Assembly: GCA_004357365.1 (NCBI GenBank)
Contig: SMVT01000141.1
Location: 1 to 9,541 of the forward strand
DNA: 9,541 bases
Direction: 5' to 3'
Origin: Nitrospina sp.
GTDB lineage: Bacteria > Nitrospinota > Nitrospinia > Nitrospinales > Nitrospinaceae
Shown: one piece after another, positions 1 through 5,755 of the stretch
Layout of the letters: the number at the start of each line of letters is the position of its first letter
Numbering within the stretch: position 1 is the first letter of the stretch
The notes under the pieces: generated by a model
The model's input: the letters and a program-made list of their open reading frames with translations, nothing else
Databases searched by the model: none
Told to the model about the DNA's origin: nothing
Translations under genes and position numbers: made by a program

Positions 1-1
1 G

Positions 2-34
2 TCCTGGAACAAAAAGATCAAGCATCCCTCGTAA
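2..34 (+). CDS. rpsA: ribosomal protein S1, upstream fragment ending at an in-frame TAA
   Basis: The first 10 codons read SWNKKIKHPS and then hit TAA at 32-34. SWxxxIKHPS is the usual sequence of an S1 domain near the C-terminal end of bacterial S1, normally followed by EVLKKGDxV. Here the frame reads stop-VLKKKDQV and continues without a shift, so a glutamate codon (GAA or GAG) appears to have become TAA. The gene enters from the left, so its length cannot be judged. S1 binds mRNA on the 30S subunit and helps translation start. If the stop is real and not read through, this protein ends inside its penultimate S1 domain. Confidence 0.6.
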   Translation, partial: SWNKKIKHPS

Positions 35-55
35 GTCCTTAAGAAAAAGGACCAA

Positions 56-472
56 GTGAATGCCGTGGTGCCCAACATCGATAAAGAAGCCTGCCGTATC
101 TCCCTCGGCATCAAGCAACTCGAAGCCGATCCTTGGGAAAAAATTCCCGATCAATATCCGATCGGGAAGGACGTCACCGGCACCATCATCAAGGTCACCG
201 GTTTCGGGGCCTTCGCGGAGTTCGACGACGGTCTGGAAGGGTTGATCCACGTCTCGCAGTTGAGTTCCGAGAAAGTGACGCATCCGGAAAAGGTGGTCAA
301 GGTGGGGGACGAAATCAAGGCCAAGGTGATCAAGGTCGACACCATCAGTAAAAAGATCGGCCTCAGCATCAAAGCCTACACGGAAAATCTGGACCCTTCC
401 CAGATCGACCTGGAAGAAGTACAATTGGATATACCGGCGGAGGATGAGGAAGCGTCCGAATCCGAAGCCTGA
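56..472 (+). CDS. rpsA: ribosomal protein S1, C-terminal part (last S1 domain), possible separate restart product
   Basis: These 138 codons continue the rpsA frame after the TAA at 32-34. Residues 1-22 complete the previous S1 domain, including the typical ISLGIKQL motif. Residues about 36-107 form a full S1 OB-fold domain with GFGAF, EGLIHVSQLS, VGDEIKAKVIKVD and ISLS-like IGLSIKA motifs. The tail is acidic and rich in Glu and Ser, as S1 tails often are. The true frame is open from 35; GTG at 56 is the first plausible start and has AAGGA at 47-51, four bases upstream. The frame could be a genuine restart cistron, the rest of a normal S1 gene carrying a sequencing error, or a recent truncation. 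S1 is usually needed for growth, so loss of the whole gene is unlikely. sppA begins 15 bases after the stop, which suggests co-transcription. Confidence 0.75.
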   Translation: MNAVVPNIDKEACRISLGIKQLEADPWEKIPDQYPIGKDVTGTIIKVTGFGAFAEFDDGLEGLIHVSQLSSEKVTHPEKVVKVGDEIKAKVIKVDTISKKIGLSIKAYTENLDPSQIDLEEVQLDIPAEDEEASESEA

Positions 473-487
473 ACTCCGAGGTACTGA

Positions 488-1402
488 ATGCAACCGATGC
501 AACCGGCTCAGAAACAGAAAAAATCGTTTGGGCGCACCCTGCTGTATGTCCTGCTGGGCCTGGCCACCTTGGGGGTTTTATCTTTGGTACTGGGCCGCTA
601 TCTGTCCGACGGCGGACTGGACGGCGGCACCGAGACCATCGCCATGGTGGAGGTGACCGGAACCATCATGGACTCGAAGGAGATCGTCCGGCAACTGTCC
701 CAATACCGCCGGGACGATGACATCAAGGCCATAATTTTAAGAATAGACTCTCCCGGCGGTGCGGTGGCCCCCTCCCAGGAAATTTACGACGAGATCCTGC
801 GGGTGCGGGCGGACCACAAGAAAATTTACACGTCGATGGGCAGTCTCGCCGCTTCGGGAGGCTATTACATCGCCGCCGCCACCGACCGGATTTTTGCCAA
901 TCCCGGAACCCTGACCGGAAGCATCGGGGTGATCATGGCATTTTCCAACGCCGAGCAATTGATGAAAAAAATCGGCCTGGAACCGCAAGTGGTGAAAAGC
1001 GGAAAATATAAGGATGTCGGCTCGCCCTTCCGGAAGATGCAGCCGCACGAACGCAGGTATCTGCAAAAAGTGGTCGATGATGTGCACCAGCAGTTCATCG
1101 AAGCCGTCGCCAAGGGCCGCAATATGTCCACCCGGGAAGCCCGCAAACTGGCCGACGGCCGGGTATTCACCGGACGCCAGGCGCTCAAGTTGAAGCTGGT
1201 GGATGAACTGGGCGGGCTCGAGGACGTGATCGCCCAATTGGGGAAAGATGTCGGCATCCAGGGCCGGCCCAAAGTGATCTGGGAAGAGCCGCCCAAAGGG
1301 TTCCTGGATTGGCTGTTGGACAGCACCCTTGCCAGGGATTTCAACACCTCCATGGTGCCGTCCCGGTTTCCCTCCCTGCAATACCTGTGGTTGCCAGGCT
1401 AG
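488..1402 (+). CDS. sppA: signal peptide peptidase SppA, short form (S49 family)
   Basis: This 304-residue protein is a membrane-anchored serine protease that clears signal peptides remaining after Sec export. A lysine-rich start and one hydrophobic segment (about 17-36) anchor it, with the catalytic part expected on the periplasmic side. The S49 pattern is clear: IDSPGG at 86-91, AASGGYYIA at 121-129 with the probable nucleophile Ser123, LTGSIGV at 142-148, and SGKYKDVGSPFR at 171-182 with probable general-base Lys175. The Ser-Lys spacing of 52 matches the short Bacillus-type enzyme (Ser147/Lys199, from memory). The length fits this short form and not the roughly 600-residue duplicated E. 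coli form. GAGGT at 478-482, five bases before ATG, supports the start. It lies directly behind rpsA, an arrangement I recall from deltaproteobacteria. Confidence 0.93.
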   Translation: MQPMQPAQKQKKSFGRTLLYVLLGLATLGVLSLVLGRYLSDGGLDGGTETIAMVEVTGTIMDSKEIVRQLSQYRRDDDIKAIILRIDSPGGAVAPSQEIYDEILRVRADHKKIYTSMGSLAASGGYYIAAATDRIFANPGTLTGSIGVIMAFSNAEQLMKKIGLEPQVVKSGKYKDVGSPFRKMQPHERRYLQKVVDDVHQQFIEAVAKGRNMSTREARKLADGRVFTGRQALKLKLVDELGGLEDVIAQLGKDVGIQGRPKVIWEEPPKGFLDWLLDSTLARDFNTSMVPSRFPSLQYLWLPG

Positions 1403-1507
1403 ACCCTTTTTTTCGAAATATTCCTATTACCTAATTTTATCCAGGGTCGTGAATGCGGCGAGACCCCTGTGCACCATCCCCGGCAACTCCCTAAACCGAA
1501 AGAATTC

Positions 1508-1539
1508 AAAAAATTATCCGGGAGGGACCGCCCCGGATA
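1508..1539 (-). terminator. possible intrinsic terminator facing leftward (antisense to sppA)
   Basis: A perfect 8-bp stem pairs 1515-1522 with 1532-1539 around a 9-base loop. Read on the - strand, the stem is followed by A and then six T residues (1513-1508), the layout of an intrinsic terminator. On the + strand no T run follows. No - strand gene is nearby, so it would stop antisense transcription into sppA, or it may be chance structure. Confidence 0.4.
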
Positions 1540-1598
1540 CACCCCCCTATGTACTGCCCAGCCCGGTCATCTTTTACCGGTCCAAAGCCTCAAAACGC

Positions 1599-1626
1599 TT
1601 GACTTGGTTGGAGTTAATGATATAAT
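1599..1626 (+). promoter_or_regulatory. sigma-70 type promoter of the HU/IHF gene, extended -10
   Basis: TTGACT at 1599-1604 and a perfect TATAAT at 1621-1626 are separated by 16 bases. TG at 1618-1619 sits one base before the -10, making the extended form TGnTATAAT. The predicted transcript start near 1633 leaves a leader of about 25 bases containing the AGAGGT ribosome site at 1648-1653. This is the best sigma-70 promoter seen in the window. Confidence 0.8.
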
Positions 1627-1657
1627 CGGCAAAACTTTTCTGAGGGGAGAGGTATTA

Positions 1658-1960
1658 ATGACCAAGGCGGAGTTGGTGGAAAAGGTTGCGGCGCAAATCA
1701 ACCTGACCAAGAAGCAAACAGAGGTTGTGGTCAATACGGTCTTTCAAAGTATTACCGAGTCTCTGGCGCAGGGGAAAAAGGTTGAATTGAGAGGGTTTGG
1801 CAGTTTTCGAGTCCGGAGCAGAAACGCGCGCATCGGAAGGAACCCCAAATCGGGCGACCGGGTTAACGTCCCCGCCAAAAGGGTACCGTTTTTCAAGGCG
1901 GGCAAGGAACTGCGGGAGTTGGTGGACGGGGACCTGGACATCTCCGCCGATAAGGAGTAA
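1658..1960 (+). CDS. HU/IHF family nucleoid DNA-bending protein, IHF-beta-like
   Basis: This 100-residue protein belongs to the HU/IHF fold, which dimerises and bends DNA in the nucleoid. Typical features are the N-terminal helices with MTKAELVEKVA, the central VELRGFGSF (43-50), the flexible arm RIGRNPKSGDRV (59-69) with the DNA-intercalating proline at 63, and VPFFKAGKELRELV near the end. RNPKSG with VPxFKxGKELR resembles IHF beta more than classical HU, but the subunit cannot be fixed from sequence alone. In E. coli ihfB also lies just after rpsA, which supports the IHF-beta reading. ATG at 1658 is chosen because AGAGGT lies four bases upstream and the family begins MTKxEL; a longer upstream frame has no family similarity. 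It has its own promoter and terminator, so it forms a single-gene unit. Confidence 0.93.
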   Translation: MTKAELVEKVAAQINLTKKQTEVVVNTVFQSITESLAQGKKVELRGFGSFRVRSRNARIGRNPKSGDRVNVPAKRVPFFKAGKELRELVDGDLDISADKE

Positions 1961-2017
1961 AACCCTTTTTAAATAAAGGTTTTTCTCGGGTTTCCCGGAC
2001 ATTCTGGAGGGCCGAAC

Positions 2018-2044
2018 AAGCAGGGTTTTCCCCCTGCTTTTTTT
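2018..2044 (+). terminator. intrinsic terminator after the HU/IHF gene
   Basis: AAGCAGGG (2018-2025) pairs perfectly with CCCTGCTT (2032-2039) around a 6-base loop, followed by a T run at 2038-2044. It lies 58 bases after the HU/IHF stop codon and closes that unit before aroC. Confidence 0.88.
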
Positions 2045-2133
2045 ATTTGCTGACCCCTTCATAACCGGTGCCTCTCTATTCCCTTCCCGCCGGTGGGTGA
2101 ACGTCTGTTACATCCCTTAATCAAAATACCGCC

Positions 2134-3201
2134 ATGCCCGGCAACACATTTGGACAATTATTCAGAATCACCACTTGGGGCGAATCTCACGGACCCGGCA
2201 TCGGAGTCGTGGTGGACGGCTGTCCCGCCGGCCTGCCTTTAACCGAAAAGGATATTCAAAAAGAGCTGGACCGGCGCCGCACCGGGCAGAGCAAAGTCAC
2301 CTCCACCCGCAAGGAACCCGACCGCATCCGCTTTCTGTCCGGCGTCTTCCAGGGCAAAACCACCGGTACCCCGCTGGCCATGATGGTAGAAAACGCCGAC
2401 GCCGACTCCTCCAAATACGAACTGATCAAACACCTGTACCGCCCTGGCCACGCCGATTTCACCTATGACCGGAAATACGGTTTCCGCGACTACCGGGGCG
2501 GCGGACGCTCCAGCGCCCGCGAAACGGTGGGCCGGGTCGCCGCCGGAGCCATCGCCAAAAAACTCCTGTCAAGGCACAAGATCAAGGTCTTCGCCTTCAC
2601 CCGGCAGATCGGGAACCTCGTCGCCCAAACGTTTAATTTCAAAGAAATTGAAAAAAATATTGTCCGTTGCCCGGACAAAAAAGTGGCAGAGCAGATGGTA
2701 GAAGCCATCATGCAGGCTAGGAAGGAAGGCGATTCGCTGGGTGGCATCATCGAGGTGGTCGCGCAGGGGGTGCCGCCCGGACTGGGCGAACCGGTGTTCG
2801 ACCGGCTGGACGCCGACCTCGCCAAGGCCCTGATGTGCCTGCCGGCGGTCAAGGGCGTCGAAATCGGCATCGGATTCGAAGCCGCCCGGCTTAAAGGATC
2901 GGAATGCAACGATGTCTTCATCGCCAAGGGTAAAAAAATCACCACGAAAACCAACAACGCCGGCGGCATTTTAGGCGGTATTTCCAACGGCAACGACATC
3001 GTGATGCGCATGGTGGTCAAACCCACGTCCTCCATCAACCGCGAGCAGGACACCGTCACCCAGCAGGGAAAGAAAGCCAAAATCCGGGTGGAAGGCAGGC
3101 ACGACCCCTGCGTCGCGCCGCGCGCCGTACCCATGGCCGAAGCCATGACAGCCCTCGTGCTGATCGACCACCTGCTCCGCCACCAGAACTCCCGCCTCTG
3201 A
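2134..3201 (+). CDS. aroC: chorismate synthase
   Basis: This 355-residue enzyme converts EPSP to chorismate with reduced FMN, the last step of the shikimate pathway that feeds Phe, Tyr, Trp and folate synthesis in the cytoplasm. The family start MPGNTFGQLFRITTWGESHG is intact. The three signature regions are GESHGPGIGVVVDG (16-29), RGGGRSSARETVGRVAAGA (121-139) and GRHDPCVAPRAVPMAEAM (321-338). The invariant histidines are His19 and His106, the latter in RPGHADFTY. Length is within the family range of about 350-400, so it is complete. No flavin reductase domain is fused, as expected for the bacterial form. The ATG at 2134 fits the conserved N-terminus although no Shine-Dalgarno sequence is visible. 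A terminator upstream separates it from the HU/IHF gene, so it probably has its own promoter, which I could not identify with confidence. Confidence 0.97.
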   Translation: MPGNTFGQLFRITTWGESHGPGIGVVVDGCPAGLPLTEKDIQKELDRRRTGQSKVTSTRKEPDRIRFLSGVFQGKTTGTPLAMMVENADADSSKYELIKHLYRPGHADFTYDRKYGFRDYRGGGRSSARETVGRVAAGAIAKKLLSRHKIKVFAFTRQIGNLVAQTFNFKEIEKNIVRCPDKKVAEQMVEAIMQARKEGDSLGGIIEVVAQGVPPGLGEPVFDRLDADLAKALMCLPAVKGVEIGIGFEAARLKGSECNDVFIAKGKKITTKTNNAGGILGGISNGNDIVMRMVVKPTSSINREQDTVTQQGKKAKIRVEGRHDPCVAPRAVPMAEAMTALVLIDHLLRHQNSRL

Positions 3202-3241
3202 CCCAAGACCCCCTCGCGACAGAAGACACAGAAAAACCATT

Positions 3242-3263
3242 GACAGGATCACAGGATAAAATC
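3242..3263 (+). repeat. left terminal inverted repeat arm
   Basis: This 22-base arm is the exact reverse complement of 3545-3566. It begins 40 bases after the aroC stop. Confidence 0.85.
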
Positions 3264-3328
3264 TGATAAAGAATCAGGGCAAACAAATATCCTTCGCTAA
3301 CGCTAAGGATGACAAATTGGATGTGCTT

Positions 3329-3366
3329 GTCATTCTGAGCGGAATAAAATGGAGCGAGGAATCTGA
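3329..3366. repeat. CATTCTGAGCG...GGAATCTGAG intergenic repeat-like sequence
   Basis: The stretch has the layout of a CATTCTGAGCG start, an internal second GAGCG and a GAATCTGAG end. From memory, similar CATTCTGAG...AATCTGA sequences are scattered between genes in many bacterial genomes. Only one copy is in this window, so repeat status is inferred. Confidence 0.4.
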
Positions 3367-3424
3367 GTTTTGCTTTGCCCTGCTCCCTCTTCTCCGAAGG
3401 GTTCTGGGGGCTTCTTCCTCTTTC

Positions 3425-3483
3425 TGTAGTTGCTCGATTTATCGAGCGGTTTTGAAAAGCGCCTCATGAATGAGGCAACTACA
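3425..3483. repeat. 59-base cloverleaf-forming palindromic repeat
   Basis: TGTAGTTG (3425-3432) pairs perfectly with CAACTACA (3476-3483). Between them lie three hairpins with no unpaired base at the junction: CTCGAT-TT-ATCGAG (3433-3446), a weaker one with TTTT/AAAA and CG/CG pairs and one G-G mismatch (3447-3461), and CCTCAT-GA-ATGAGG (3462-3475). It is not a tRNA: the loops are too small and there is no anticodon or T-loop. It resembles REP/MITE-type extragenic palindromes and sits inside the larger inverted-repeat element. Confidence 0.75.
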
Positions 3484-3544
3484 AAAGCAGGAGGAATTAT
3501 TTTTATTCGCCCTGCGCGGAGCAGTCCCTGTTCCGGGTTTTTCT

Positions 3545-3566
3545 GATTTTATCCTGTGATCCTGTC
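3545..3566 (-). repeat. right terminal inverted repeat arm
   Basis: This is the exact reverse complement of 3242-3263. It ends 39 bases before the nitrilase start codon, so part of the nitrilase upstream region may be supplied by the element. Confidence 0.85.
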
Positions 3567-3594
3567 TAAACAGGTTTGCCCGGTATTTCTGTTG

Positions 3595-3600
3595 TACAAT
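3595..3600 (+). promoter_or_regulatory. possible -10 box of the nitrilase gene
   Basis: TACAAT at 3595-3600 lies five bases before ATG 3606, which has no Shine-Dalgarno sequence. If used, the transcript would be leaderless or nearly so. No convincing -35 box stands 16-18 bases upstream, so this is tentative. Confidence 0.35.
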
Positions 3601-3605
3601 GAGCC

Positions 3606-4421
3606 ATGAGCTCGATCATCCAGGCCGGGTTTCTGCAGACCGATCCCGAATTCGGGGCGGTGGATAAAAACCTCAGCCATGCCAAACAATTGTGGGAAGA
3701 CCGGAAGGCCGACCTGCTGGTCCTCCCGGAGTTGTTCAACACGGGATATCAGTTTCAGTCCCTGGACGAAGCGCGGAATCTTTCCGAACCCATCCCGGGC
3801 GGTCCCACCACCGGGTTTCTGATGGACTGGGCCCGGGAATCGGGCATGGTGATCGTCGCCGGCCTCGCCGAACGGGAGGGCGACGTCCTCTACAATTCGG
3901 CGGTGATCGTCGGGCCCCGGGGTTATATCGGCAAATTCCGGAAAGCCCACATTTTCGATACCGAAACTCAATTTTTTCAACCGGGGGATCTACCGTTTAC
4001 CGTGTTCGATACCGGGTTTGCAAAGATCGGGATTATGATCTGCTTTGACTGGCGGTTCCCGGAAACGGCACGCACGCTGGCCCTGCAGGGGGCGGACGTC
4101 ATCGCCCACCCGGCCAATCTGGTGCTGCCGGATTGCCCGCAGGCCATGATCACCCGCTGTCTGGAAAACCGGGTGTTCGCGGTGACCGCCGACCGCGTGG
4201 GCACCGAACAGCGCTTACCGGGAGCAACCCTGAAATTCATCGGCCAGAGCCAGGCGGTCGACCCGGACGGCACTATCCTCATCCGCGCCTCGGAGGACCG
4301 GGAGGAAGCGCATGTGGCCGCCCTCGACCTGGATAAGGCGCGCAACAAAAAAATCAACGGTCATAACGACCTGTTTGCCGACCGGCGGGAAGACCTTTAC
4401 AGAGTCGGCGGGAAGGGTTAA
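3606..4421 (+). CDS. nitrilase-superfamily carbon-nitrogen hydrolase (Pyrococcus PH0642-like)
   Basis: This 271-residue protein is a complete nitrilase-superfamily enzyme, which hydrolyses a nitrile or amide C-N bond through a Glu-Lys-Cys triad. The triad is visible as Glu42 in LPELFNTGY, Lys113 in FRKAHIF and Cys146 in MICFDWRFPE. Other strong matches to archaeal Pyrococcus enzymes of the PH0642/PaNit type, as I remember them, are LYNSAVIVGPRGYIGKFRK, FAKIGIMICFDW, QGADVIAHPANLVLP and the C-terminal ARNKKINGHNDLFADRRE. PaNit acts on small aliphatic dinitriles, but the natural substrate of such enzymes is usually unknown, so an omega-amidase-like or other amidase role is equally possible. The protein has no signal peptide and should be cytoplasmic. 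The start codon lacks a visible Shine-Dalgarno sequence. It follows the repeat island and is closed by a terminator, so it probably forms its own unit. Confidence 0.9.
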   Translation: MSSIIQAGFLQTDPEFGAVDKNLSHAKQLWEDRKADLLVLPELFNTGYQFQSLDEARNLSEPIPGGPTTGFLMDWARESGMVIVAGLAEREGDVLYNSAVIVGPRGYIGKFRKAHIFDTETQFFQPGDLPFTVFDTGFAKIGIMICFDWRFPETARTLALQGADVIAHPANLVLPDCPQAMITRCLENRVFAVTADRVGTEQRLPGATLKFIGQSQAVDPDGTILIRASEDREEAHVAALDLDKARNKKINGHNDLFADRREDLYRVGGKG

Positions 4422-4452
4422 TATAGCCCTCCATAACCCGAAAAAACCTATC

Positions 4453-4484
4453 CGTCCGGCGGGCCTGTAAAGCCGGGCGTTTTA
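4453..4484 (+). terminator. intrinsic terminator after the nitrilase gene
   Basis: CGTCCGGC (4453-4460) pairs with GCCGGGCG (4472-4479) as an 8-bp stem with one G-U pair and an 11-base loop, followed by TTTTATTAT. It lies 31 bases after the nitrilase stop and ends directly before the ATG at 4487 of the next gene. Confidence 0.7.
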
Positions 4485-4486
4485 TT

Positions 4487-4930
4487 ATGGTCAGCGAGAT
4501 CAACATGGAAAAACCCAAATCACGTTTCATCAAAACCGACGACAACACCATATACGATTCCCTCACCAGTCTCACCTGGATGGCCAACGATTCGCGCCTG
4601 GACAAGGATAAGGAACTCTCCTGGGATGAAGCCCAAGCCTACCTCAAGGAAATGAACGAGAAACAATTCGGCGGACACTCCGACTGGCGCATGCCGACCA
4701 TCCACGAAGCTTCCTCCCTGTACGATGAGCAAAAACTGAACAAGGATTTCAAGGGGGGGGATATCAAGATCGATTCGGTATTTCCACCGGGCGCGGGCAA
4801 TTGCACCTGGACCAGCGACGAACGCGGCGAGGAGGCGCAGATCGTGTTCTACCTCAACGGCTGTCCCTACTGGTACGGCAAAAACGATAAAACCATCTCC
4901 CACGCCGTCCGCTTCGTCCGGCGGGGATAA
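4487..4930 (+). CDS. DUF1566 / Lcl C-terminal-like domain protein, cytosolic
   Basis: This 147-residue protein matches the DUF1566 (Lcl C-terminal) pattern. It has an N-terminal DSLTSLTWMAND (DxxTgLtW), then LSWDEAQAYLKEMN and the hallmark GGHSDWRMPTIHEASSLYD, then FPPGAGNCTWTSDE in the position of the usual yWSst motif, and a closing HAVRFVRRG. The domain is common in bacterial surface and secreted proteins and has no firm biochemical role; many relatives are lipoproteins or carry several copies. This one is a single domain without a signal peptide or lipobox, so it is probably cytoplasmic. The start is uncertain: ATG 4487 abuts a terminator hairpin and has no ribosome site, while the in-frame ATG 4505 (MEKPKSRFIK) is a fair alternative. 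It converges with the next gene, with only 11 bases between stop codons. Confidence 0.8.
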   Translation: MVSEINMEKPKSRFIKTDDNTIYDSLTSLTWMANDSRLDKDKELSWDEAQAYLKEMNEKQFGGHSDWRMPTIHEASSLYDEQKLNKDFKGGDIKIDSVFPPGAGNCTWTSDERGEEAQIVFYLNGCPYWYGKNDKTISHAVRFVRRG

Positions 4931-4941
4931 GAATAAACGGT

Positions 4942-5583
4942 TTACAGTTTATCCATATTGTAAGCCAGCTCTTCGCCCTTCAGGGCTGAGGCTTCCACCT
5001 TTTCCAGAATCGTATTCAGCTGGGCCAGGGAATCCCCACCCAGAAACTCCCTGCCCTGGCTCTTGGCCACGATGAATTTGAAATAATGCTCGAAATACGT
5101 GCGCCAGATCCGGGTCAGCATGGTGGAATAATTGTTCTCGAACACTTCATCGTAAAAACGGTTCAGAACACACTGCGTCAGGGAATACAGCGCTTCGGAA
5201 TACAACTGAAAATACGCCATCTGTTTCTCGAACTCCTCGAAGCTCATCGACTCGAAGGAATCCCTCAGAACGGAAAAAATCATCTGGGATTCGTCAGTGC
5301 CCTCCCTTTTGAAAAATTCCTGCCACATCACCATATTCTTTATATTTCCCAGAAGCGATTTCCTGAACGCCCGCTTCTGTTCCTGGTGATTTTCAGCGCC
5401 GCAGATTTCCTCTACCTTCGCTAAAAACTCGCGTTTGACGTCGTCATGAAACTTGTCGTTGTTCTGCAGGGCTTTGGCGAAGAGAAATCTTTCGCGGGGT
5501 TCCTCTTCGGTCGAATAATGACCGAACAATTCTCTGCCGTAATCGAGAACGCTTTGAGAATCCATAACCACCGTTAATTTCAT
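4942..5583 (-). CDS. uncharacterised helical protein
   Basis: I do not recognise this 213-residue protein. It has no signal peptide or membrane segment. It is highly charged, rich in Glu, Lys, Phe, Tyr and Met, and looks helical almost throughout, for example residues 45-80 and 100-160. Two aromatic-rich stretches stand out: FEKQMAYFQLYSEALY and RIWRTYFEHYFKFIVAK. No metal-binding, nucleotide-binding or catalytic motif is evident. The frame is convincing because it is long, its amino-acid composition is protein-like, and it fits tightly against the convergent gene. By eye it is less GC-rich than its neighbours. The start is ATG 5583, with ATG 5565 (MDSQSVL) as an alternative; neither has a strong ribosome site. 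It lies 172 bases downstream of the antiporter gene on the same strand. Confidence 0.75.
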   Translation of the reverse strand: MKLTVVMDSQSVLDYGRELFGHYSTEEEPRERFLFAKALQNNDKFHDDVKREFLAKVEEICGAENHQEQKRAFRKSLLGNIKNMVMWQEFFKREGTDESQMIFSVLRDSFESMSFEEFEKQMAYFQLYSEALYSLTQCVLNRFYDEVFENNYSTMLTRIWRTYFEHYFKFIVAKSQGREFLGGDSLAQLNTILEKVEASALKGEELAYNMDKL

Positions 5584-5755
5584 TTCAAGCTTATGGTCAG
5601 AGTACCATTTACATCCTCAGGGGGGTAACCCCTGCGAACGAAAAAATAGATGCAAAATGCCCGCCAACGGTGGAAGGTTGATTCTTTTTACAGCTTAAGG
5701 AGCACTTTTCAACGGGATTTGAAAATGGAGAAAAAATCGATTGATGCAAGCACCG

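Larger units (their letters stand above)
3242..3566. repeat. 325-base non-coding element with 22-base perfect terminal inverted repeats
   Basis: The 404-base gap between aroC and the nitrilase gene holds no credible gene. Its main structure is this element. The left end starts GACAGGATCACAGGATAAAA and runs for 22 bases (3242-3263). Its exact reverse complement is at 3545-3566. Pairing continues imperfectly inward to about 3279 and 3526. Each arm contains a short internal repeat of ACAGGAT. The interior carries other repeat-like pieces and no transposase frame, so it could be a MITE-like non-autonomous element or a mosaic of dispersed repeats. I could not identify a clean target-site duplication. 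Confidence 0.7.

Noticed and set aside
32..34. Recoding of the rpsA stop as selenocysteine or pyrrolysine
   Set aside because: The codon is TAA, not TGA or TAG, and the family residue here is Glu, so these recoding systems do not apply.
737..1381. Open frame of 214 codons on the - strand
   Set aside because: It lies entirely inside sppA, which has catalytic motifs. Its translation is rich in His, Gly and Pro without family features and mirrors the GC-rich codons of sppA.
1384..1413. Intrinsic terminator at the end of sppA
   Set aside because: There is a run of seven T residues, but the only nearby stem is 4 bp and lies eight bases away, too weak to call.
2490..3206. Open frame of 238 codons on the - strand
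   Set aside because: It is antisense to aroC, whose family signatures are complete. The translation is Ser, Pro and Arg rich with no domain.
3425..3483. tRNA or tRNA-like gene
   Set aside because: The cloverleaf has 2-base loops, no anticodon arm and no T-loop sequence, and is shorter than any normal tRNA.
5650..5755. Small + strand gene in the 172-base gap between the helical protein and antiporter genes
   Set aside because: The frame starting at 5650 runs into the antiporter gene in antisense and has no recognisable protein character or clear ribosome site.
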